Source: Aegilops tauschii subsp. strangulata
Lineage: Eukaryota > Streptophyta > Magnoliopsida > Poales > Poaceae
NCBI RefSeq assembly: GCF_002575655.3
Contig: NC_053038.3
Coordinates: 145,654,885-145,718,884 of the forward strand
Direction of reading: 5' to 3'
Length of the DNA stretch: 64,000 nucleotides
The position numbers and the translations under genes are program-made. Positions 56,533-64,000 of this stretch are shown here, piece after piece (the first letter of the stretch is position 1; each line of letters opens with the position of its first letter). The notes under the pieces are model-generated. The model was not told where the DNA came from and ran no database searches. It was given only the letters and a program-made list of their open reading frames with translations.

Positions 56533-57327
56533 TTAAAATGCCAAATGCGGCAAGGCCCAGAACACTGACGACCTACATATGCATACAATTATAATAAAAT
56601 ATAAGCTAAAAGGCTGAGCTGGCGGCCTTCCGACGATGGTCTTCTCGGACTCCATGATCAGCATAGCACCCTTGCGGCCATTCACTCCGCCTCCGCCTAC
56701 GGAGTTGCTGGCGCTGGGAGGCTCTTGGGGCTGCTGGGCCTCTTCCAGAAGTGCTTGATAGCATGCAATCGGGCGCATGACAACTCCGCGGAACCGCTCC
56801 ATTTCCATGTCTCTGGCCTGGTAGCAAATTTCGTCGATCACCTGCATCCTCAAGATATCACGTTGGCGATGTTCTACTTCGTCGGGGACGTCAACTCCGC
56901 CAAGGATGTGCTCGAGCCTGGCCACCACATCATCGGGATCGAGGTTGACACGAGCGCCGCGGGCAATGATGAAGCCGTAGGCTGCCTTTGTCTTGACTGA
57001 ATCACAGAGGTCCTCTGCACATTCCTTGCGGGGCATTAGGCTCTCGATGAGCACTAGTGACGGCGGTTCTTCGGGTGGGTCGTCGATCACACCGCCGAGC
57101 AGCTCTGGATCTTTTGCACGGTGGATGGTAAACTGCTCGTCACACCTCCTCTACAATCTGTCGATTGTGCTCCCAAGGACTGTGACGCCAATATCGCAGC
57201 CGATGGGCCATGGTGCCTGCACCGGCCAATGAAGCTCTTGCTCCCCGACCTGCTCCGGCTCGTTCTCCTCATCGAAGATGTAACACAGGTAGGCGTCGAC
57301 ATCGAAGCTTAGGTCGTTGCCTGGCAT
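56533..57327 (-). pseudogene. Hypothetical protein with one nonsense codon, TE-associated
   Basis: The best start is ATG 57327 (MPGNDLSFDVDAYLCYIFDE). The frame is open except for a TAG at 57151-57153 after STIDRL, and reaches a stop at 56533. This gives about 264 codons. Visible segments are IGCDIGVTVLGSTIDRL, DEQFTIHRAKDPELLGGV, MPRKECAEDLCDSVKTKAAYG and MEMERFRGVVMRPIACY. A Gly-rich linker follows and then a hydrophobic end that may be read-through of the true tail. Mostly acidic and helical. I recognise no family. It is oriented away from the CACTA end at 58192 and probably belongs to that element. Confidence 0.45.
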
Positions 57328-57600
57328 GCTTGGAATAACTAATGGTAGATGGGTGAGGACTAGATCTTCGCAGAGTGTCGCGGCGGTGCGTTGCCGCCTG
57401 GGTTATATGCAGCAAGCTGTTAGCTGGTGGCAGGAAACTGGTGAGGGAATAGGCATGGATTTTACAATTCACCAATGTGGAGCGCGGGAAGACTAAGTGC
57501 AGCACACACACAACCTGAATACCGTATCCGGTGCCACGTGTTATTTATCACACAAGTGTTAACATAAGGACATGCATGTGTAACTTACTAATCATCGCAC
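57328..57600. other. Upstream region of the minus-strand ORF
   Basis: No gene. Contains leader-like sequence on the minus strand leading into the repeat array. Confidence 0.4.
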
Positions 57601-58192
57601 ACGAGTACCCGCAGACGCATCGTGTGCGATACTCCTAGCCACCGCAAGCAACTAGTTTGCATTTTTCAATGTTTTTTGTCCACACAGAATCGCACATGAA
57701 CTAACTGTATTAACCGTCTGTGTTGTAAATTCTCATCGCAAACAATTCATCCGAGTCGGCTGTTTGCCACGTATCACACACATCTTGTTAAGTTGAACCG
57801 TTTCTGTTGCGTTCGCTAATCGAAAACAGTTCATCCGAGTGACCGTATGCCCTATATCACACACACCTTGATCCGGCTAACCGTTTATGTTGCACTCCCC
57901 AATAGCAAACGGTTCATCGGAGCGAACTGTATGCCATATATCGCACACACATTGATATGGCTGCCCATTTCTGTTGTTCTGCCTCATCGCAATCAGTTCG
58001 AACGGGTTAACTATGTGCCCTGCATCGCACACGCAACTAAAATCTTAACCGTGTTTGATGCATACTCCATCGCAAACGTTTTGCACCTTTTTGACGGTTT
58101 TTTACATCCCCGTTTGGGATTAATGCATCGCACACAGTTTCGTGAAAGGGTCTCTGATCGTAGTGTCACGTTAGCAGCATCCTGTAGTAGTG
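57601..58192. repeat. CACTA end with ~83-bp subterminal repeats
   Basis: The phrase CAAACGGTTCATCCGAGT or a variant recurs at about 57741, 57825, 57907, 57990 and 58072, each followed by a GTATGCC--ATATCGCACACAC-like stretch. The array ends with CATCCTGTAGTAGTG at 58192, the complement of CACTACTACAGGATG, a CACTA-type terminus. The 3 bases outside are TTA. I found no partner terminus to the left, so the other end is lost or not recognisable. Confidence 0.72.
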
Positions 58193-58884
58193 TTACCACA
58201 AGGTGGTGCCGACGACGGGACGGTGTGGGCAATCGACGGTGGTTAGGACGGAGACGGGAAGGCACTAAGTAAACCACACCTACATATGCAAACTAATAGT
58301 TATTTTGACCTCAAATTGCATTTAAATCAAATACTACCACATATAATTCCTCCCAAACTAAAACCCACAAATCACTATACTTATAGAGCATTGCAAGAGC
58401 TAATCTAGCAATGAGAGATGAAAGGACAAAGTTGCTAACCTTTGTGATCACTTGGGTGGATGGGGTGCCTTCAAATCTTGACAAATTTTGGCAAAAGTGG
58501 AGCATGAGCTCAAGAGGAAGAGGAAGAAAAAAGAGGAGAGGAAAGGGGAAGAACATAGAGCTCGGGCTCGATGAAGGGTTTATACAGAGGTATCTTTCGT
58601 CCCGGTTGGCTATACGAACCGGGACTAAAGGTGCATCTCTAGTCCTAGTTCGTGCCACGAACTAGGACTAATGGTGTTGCTGGGGCCGCAGGCTGACACC
58701 AGCCTGCCACCACCTCTTTAGTCCTAGTTCGTGGCATGAACCGGTACTAAAGGTTCACCACGAACCGGGACTAATGAGCGCCGCCCGCCTAGCCGTTGGA
58801 ACCGACACTAATGGTCACATTAGTATCGGTTAAATTACAAACCAGGACTAATGAGCTGAACATTAGGCCCTTTTTCTACTAGTG
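58193..58884 (-). mobile_element. Right part of a second CACTA element
   Basis: Ends GGCCCTTTTTCTACTAGTG at 58884, the complement of CACTAGTAGAAAAAGGGCC. Inside lie palindromic subterminal units pairing AACCGGGACTAA with TTAGTCCTAGTTCG (58595-58850). The left part (58193-58590) is leader-like sequence ending GGAAGAGGAAGAAAAAAGAG. It meets the other CACTA end at 58192, so the latter probably inserted into this element. The opposite end is not seen. Confidence 0.72.
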
Positions 58885-61167
58885 TACCTACTGTTTTTGT
58901 GTGTTCACATGATTATGCTACTGTAGTAATCATGTTTTATTGCTTTTGTTTTAATAAAGTGCCAAGTAAAGCCTTTGGGATAGTGTTGATGATAGTCGAA
59001 TTGAATGTGTGCAAAAACAGAAAGTTTGCTTCCAGAAACAGAATTGTTTAAATTCACTAGAACGTGATAAAATTCTGAAATTTTTACAGATGATTTATAT
59101 GCCAGTTATCTACGTCGATCCTGATCTTTCAAAAAAAATTGGTGTAGCAGAAGCATGGTTATTCTGCGGATGATTACAGACTGTTCTGTTTTTGACAGAT
59201 TCTGTTTTCAATGCATAGTTTGCTTGTTTTCTAGTTTCTATGGCTTATATTGCTCAATATAAATCGTGGAAATGATATGCTATAGTAGTCATTGTGTGGA
59301 AACAATTATGAATCTTGTCTTTGACAGTACCGAAGTGAAATGGTTTGCTCTTTATCATAATAACACATCTCACGAAAGTTCCGTTAAGTTTTGTGTGATT
59401 GAAGTTTTCAAGTTTTGGGTGAGATATCGATATGAGGAGAATAAGGAGTGACAAGACCCTAAGCTTGGGGAAGCCGAAGGCACCCCAAGGTAATATTAAA
59501 GTAAGATCTAGGCAACTAAACTTGGGGATGCCCCGGAAGGCATCACCTCTTTCGTCTCCAACAATATCGGTAACCTTACTTGAAGCTATATTTTCATACG
59601 TCACATGATATGTGTTTTGCTTGGAGAGTCATTTTATTTTATTAGTATTTGCTTGCTTTTATTTATAATAATGTTTTGCATCTTTCATTTCAATAAAAAA
59701 TATCAAGGATAGCCTTTACAATGCTTATTTTACAAGTCTACATGTTGCTGTTTCAAAACAGAAAGTTTACCGCTCTTGCAAAAATTCCATAGAAAAGCCA
59801 GAATGTGATAAAATGTTGAAACCTTTTGAAAAATAAGCTCTAATAAATTTTCTGCAGTGTGTTAAATTTTTCGTATTTTTGGAGTTACAGAAGTATGAAT
59901 GTTCTTGCATTCTTAAAGACTATACTATTTTGGCAGATTGCTGTTATGTTTGCATTGTTTGCATATGTTTGCTTGTTTAATGATTCTATTTGAGGATAGA
60001 AGTAATAAATATGCAGAAGCATTTAGTATGCAATGTTAAATAATAATTTTAGTGATTTGTTACAGTAGAGAATGATAAGGTTTTGCATTTATTTATACTA
60101 GCGTATCTCACGAGTTTTTGTTGAGTTTTGTGTGGATGAAGTTTTTAAGATTGAGGGAAACCATGATAGAAGAGGAATTAAGGAGACACAAAAGCTCAAG
60201 CTTGGGGATGCCCAAGGCATCCCAAGATAATATTTCAAGAAGTCTCAAGCATCTAATCTTAGGGATGCCCCGGTAGGCATCCCACCTTTCTTCATCAACA
60301 ATTATCGGTTAGTATCGGTCGACCCTAAGTTTTTGTTTCTTCACATGATGTGTGCGATTGTTGGAATGTCATTTTATTTTGCTTTGCTTGCTGTTTTTAT
60401 AAAATACTTAGATCTGAAAGTTTTAAATAAGAGAGAGTCCTCAATTATCTACCCATTTCCTTAACTACTCGCATGATCTTCACTTATATCTTTTTGGATT
60501 AGTTTGTCATTTACTCTCGTGCTTCACTTTTATCCTATGAGTAAAATGTTGAATGAATTGAATGTCATGAAGTTGAAATTATATGTTCATATCATGCCTA
60601 GTGGTAGATTCACATTGGGTTTAGAAAGTGAAATCGTTTGAAGCTTGACAATCACACTATTGGTCATACAAGCCATTCTTGAATGATTACTATAAGGAAG
60701 AGAATTTCACATAAAAATACACTATCTGGGAAATCATTTGTGATTGTGAACCCCATCAAAATATTATATGCCAAAATTGTTGATGTTGGACAAGAAAGAC
60801 AACATAATGATTTTTGTTTGTTCATATTCACATAGTTGTTACATTTTCATAGATCCTTCAACATGTGGTGCTTGCCCCCCATGTTTGCTAGCCAAAAATT
60901 CCGCACCATGTAGACATACTACTTGTGCATCCAAAAACTCTTAAACCTGAATCTTATTTTCAAGATTCCACCATACCTACCTAAGGATTGAGTAAGATCC
61001 TTCAAGTAAGTTGTCATCAGTGCAATTAGGCAATAAAAATTGCTTCTAAAAATGTTAGATCATTTAGTGTAAGAGAAAATTGAGCGTTGTACGAACTTGT
61101 GATGGCAAAGAATAAAAGCGACAGACTGCATAATAAAGGTTGCTATCATAAAGGGCAATATAAGATG
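58885..61167 (+). mobile_element. 3' UTR-like interior of another LTR retroelement
   Basis: The phrase AAGCTTGGGGA-GCC and GGGATGCCCCGG-AGGCATC occurs twice in plus orientation (59460-59550 and 60199-60285), within two diverged tandem copies of about 725 bp (about 58975-59700 and 59755-60430). Each copy also shares AACAGAAAGTTT, TCTCACGA and GTTGAGTTTTGTGT-like phrases. 60431-61167 continues as non-coding A/T-rich sequence. No gene. Broken at 61168 by insertion of the next LTR element; the expected 5-bp duplication copy is AGATG (61163-61167). Confidence 0.6.
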
Positions 61168-62745
61168 TGCTACATCTTGAGCTTGCGTTGGTTTTTGCCT
61201 AGAATAGGAAAGGGTGATGCAGCAAAGTAGAGTAAGTATTGCCCTCAGCTTTTGAGAACCAAGGTATAAATCCATTAGGAGACAACGCTCAAGCCACAGA
61301 ATACCTGCACAAGAAAACACCAACTTGCACCCAACGCGACAAAGGGGTTGTCAATCCCTTCACGGTTATTTGCAAAGTGAGATCTGATAGAGATGGATAA
61401 ACGGTAAAGTAATATTTTTGGTATTTTTGGTTTATGGAACGGAAAGTAAAAGATTGCAAAATAGTGGAACGGTGACAGAAATTGGCAAGTTGACGGGAAC
61501 TAATATGATGTAAAATAGACCCGACGGGCATAGGTTTCACTAGAGGCTTCTCTCAAGATAAAAATTATTACGGTGGGTGAACAAATTACTGCGGAGCAAT
61601 TTATAGGAATGCACAAAGTTATGACGATATCTAAGGCAATGATCATGAATATAGGCATCACGTCTGTGTCAACTAGACCGAAACGATTCTGCATCTACTA
61701 CTATTACCCCACACATCGACTGACTCCTGCCTGCATCTATAGTATTAAGTTCATAAGAACAGAGTAACGCGTTAAGTAAGATGACATGATGTAGCGGGAT
61801 TAACTCAAGCAATATGATGAAAACCCCATCTTGTTATCCTTGGTGGCAATAATATAATCCGTGTCATTTCCCCTTCTATCACTAGGATCGAGCACTACAA
61901 GATTGAACGAAAAGCAGCACTTCTCCCATTGCAAGAAAAACCAATCTAGTTGGCCAAACCAAATCGATAGTTCGAAGAGACTTGCAAAGATATCAAATCA
62001 TGCATATAAGAATTCAAAGAAGATTCAAATAATATTCATAGATAAGCGGATCATAAATCCACAAGTCATCGGATCTTGGCAAACGCACTGGAAAAGAGTA
62101 TTACATTGAGTAGATCTCCAAGAACATCGAGGAGAACATGGTATTGAGGTTCAAAGAGAGGGAGAAGAAGCCATCTGTTACTAATTATGGACCCGTAGGT
62201 CTGTGGTCAACTACTCATGCTTCATCGGAGAGGCAGTGGTGTTGATGTAGAAGCACTCCATGATCAAATCCCCCTCCGGCAGGATGCCGGAAATGGCCCC
62301 TAGATGGGATCTCACGGGTACAGAAGGTTGCGGTGGTGGAAAAGTGGTTTCGTGGCTCTTATGGAAGGTTTTGGGATATTTGAGAATATATAGGCGGAAG
62401 AAATAGGTCGGTGGAGTCATGAGGGCCCCACAAGGGTGGGGTGCGAGCCTCCCGACCTTGTGGCCGCCTCGTGGCTTTCCTGACGTACACTCCAAGCCCT
62501 CTGGATGTCTTCTGGTCCAAGAAAAATCATGGCGAAAGTTTCATTCCGTTTGGACTCCGTTTGGTATTCCTTTTCTGCGAAACTCAAAAACAAGGAAAAA
62601 ACACAAACTGGCACTGGGCTCTAGGTTAATTGGTTAGTCCCAAAAATCATATAAAATAGCCTAATAATGCATATAAAACATCCAAAACAGATAGTATATA
62701 TAGCACGGAACAATCAGAAATTATAGATACGTTGGAGACGTATCA
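61168..62745 (-). repeat. Complete 3' LTR of the second Athila-type element
   Basis: 1578 bp, TGCTACATC to GACGTATCA on the plus strand. It is colinear with 49367-50946 but clearly diverged, with an inserted TTGGCAAGTTGACGGGAA-type stretch near 61480. Confidence 0.87.
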
Positions 62746-62760
62746 AGCATCCCCAAGCTT
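62746..62760 (-). promoter_or_regulatory. Polypurine tract of the second Athila-type element
   Basis: Minus strand AAGCTTGGGGATGCT directly before the TGATACG start of the LTR. Confidence 0.82.
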
Positions 62761-64000
62761 AATTCCTGCTCGTCCTCAAGTAGGTAAATGACAAAGCCAG
62801 AATTTTTGATGTGGAATGCTACCTAACATATTTATTCATGTAGTTATCTTTATTGTGGCATGAATGTTGAGATCTGTATGATTCAAAACAAAAGTTTAAT
62901 ATTGACATAAAAACAATGATACTTCAAGCATACTAACAAAATAATTATGTCTTCTCAAAATAACATGGCCAAAGAAAGCTTATCCCTACAAATCATATAG
63001 TCTGGCTATGCTCCATCTTCATCACACAAAACATTTAAATCATGCAGAACCCCAATGACAAGCCAAGCAATTGTTTCATACTTTTGACATTCTCAAACCT
63101 TTTCAACTTTCACGCAATACATGAGCGTGAGCCATGGACATAGCACTATATGGGTGGAATTGAAGGTGGTTGTGGAGTAGACAAAAAGAAGGAGATAGTC
63201 TCACATCAACTAGACGTATTAACGGGCTATGGAGACGGCCATCGATAGACAATGTGAGTGAGTAGGGATTTCCATGCAACGTATGCACTACAGCTATAAG
63301 TTTATGAACGCTCAAAAAGGAAAACTAAGTGGGTGTGCATCCAATTTACTTGCTCATGAAGACCTAGGGCAATTTGAGGAAGCCCATCGTTGGAATATAC
63401 AAGCCAAGTTCTATAATGAAAAATGCCCACTAGTATATGACAGTGATATCATAAGAAACTCTCTATTATGTAGATCATGGTGCTACTTTGAAGCACAGGT
63501 GTGGTAAAAGAATAGTAACATTTTCCCTTCTCTCTTTTTCTCTCATTTTTGGGCCATCTCTTTTTTTATTTGGCCTTTTCTCTCTTTTTTTATTTCCTCA
63601 CATGGGACAATGCTCTAATACTCAAGATCATCACACTTTTATTTACTTACAAGTCAAAAATTACAATTCGATACTAGAACAAAATATTACTCTTTGCGAA
63701 TGCCTCCGGCGGTGTACCGGGATGTGCAATGAATCAACAGTGACATGTATAAAAAATGATGAGCGGTGGCTTTGCCACAAATACGATGTCAACTACATGA
63801 TCATGCAAAGCAATATGACAATCATGATGCGTGTCATAATAAATGGAACGGTGGAAAGTTGGATGGCAATATACCTCGGAATGGCTATGGGAATGCCATA
63901 ATAGGTAGGTATGGTGGCTATTTTGAGGAGGTATAAGGTGGGTGTATGGTACCAGCGAATGTTGCGCGGTACTAGAGAGGCTAGCAATGGCCGAAAGGTG
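62761..64000 (-). other. Non-coding 3' interior of the second Athila-type element
   Basis: No open frame with recognisable content. Long T/C-rich and A/T-rich segments. Probably 3' UTR, whose coding region would lie beyond the right edge. Confidence 0.6.

Larger units (their letters stand above)
61168..64000 (-). mobile_element. Second Athila-type element, 3' end only in the window
   Basis: Its complete 3' LTR (61168-62745) matches the family of the element at 49367-50946. The interior begins at 62746 and runs past the right edge. The visible 1.25 kb has no coding domain and includes a pyrimidine-rich tract at 63520-63600. Orientation follows from the purine tract at 62746-62760. Confidence 0.82.

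Noticed and set aside
63488..63901. Plus-strand open frame of 137 codons near the right edge
   Set aside because: Runs antisense through non-coding 3' interior of an LTR element, over a T/C-rich tract that gives Phe/Leu/Ser-rich sequence.

Overview
This window is intergenic DNA from a large grass genome, most probably a Triticeae species (wheat, Aegilops or barley group). The evidence is the content: an Athila-type Gypsy LTR retrotransposon with a tRNA-Asp primer site, a Ty1/copia element, a plant LINE, En/Spm (CACTA) transposons whose ends carry arrays of palindromic GGCGCACC motifs, a Tekay/Del-type chromovirus, and a large non-coding LTR element. I found no convincing intact host gene, no tRNA or rRNA gene and no CRISPR array. 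Family names below the superfamily or clade level are deliberately not assigned.

Positions 1-50946 are one four-level nest. Level 1 is a collapsed Athila-type element on the minus strand (left end outside the window; 5' LTR 49367-50946). Level 2 is a complete Ty1/copia element (785-48153, minus, two 336-bp LTRs, TSD CCAAC/CCAAG). Level 3 is a LINE (3494-45878, plus) that broke the copia integrase and left a diverged 14-bp TSD. Level 4 is three independent insertions in the LINE. They are a CACTA transposon (8295-21060, TSD GTA/ATA), a large LTR element without protein domains (22919-34423, TSD TGATA) and a Tekay-like Gypsy element (34790-45440, TSD AAGCT). The copia gag/integrase half (45893-47802) therefore lies more than 42 kb from its reverse-transcriptase half (1134-3480). 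The LINE endonuclease, reverse transcriptase, zinc-finger and C-terminal segments are likewise scattered.

The CACTA transposon has the richest coding content. It carries a broken TNP2 transposase (9218-12585) and a four-exon second gene (16404-19999) with well-defined introns. The C terminus of that gene looks like a Ulp1-type cysteine protease that has lost its cysteine. A small intact ORF (20245-20499) joins an RNase H1-type hybrid-binding domain to a membrane helix. The element also holds an internal third block of its terminal palindromes next to an unidentified exon-like GC-rich segment.

Positions 50947-64000 are a second TE landscape. They contain unassigned DNA, a long hairpin element (52451-52820) and about four copies of a ~500-bp tandem repeat (52866-54970). 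Two minus-strand ORFs with similar 3' flanks (55581-57327) come next. After them are a CACTA end with ~83-bp repeats (to 58192) and a second CACTA end (to 58884). Plus-strand 3' UTR of another LTR element follows (58885-61167). Last is a complete 1578-bp LTR (61168-62745) of the same family as the level-1 element, whose interior runs off the right edge.

Almost all coding sequence is dead, with frameshifts and in-frame stops. Hand-counted LTR divergence gives an order consistent with the nesting: copia about 6%, Gypsy about 4%, the large non-coding element about 1%.
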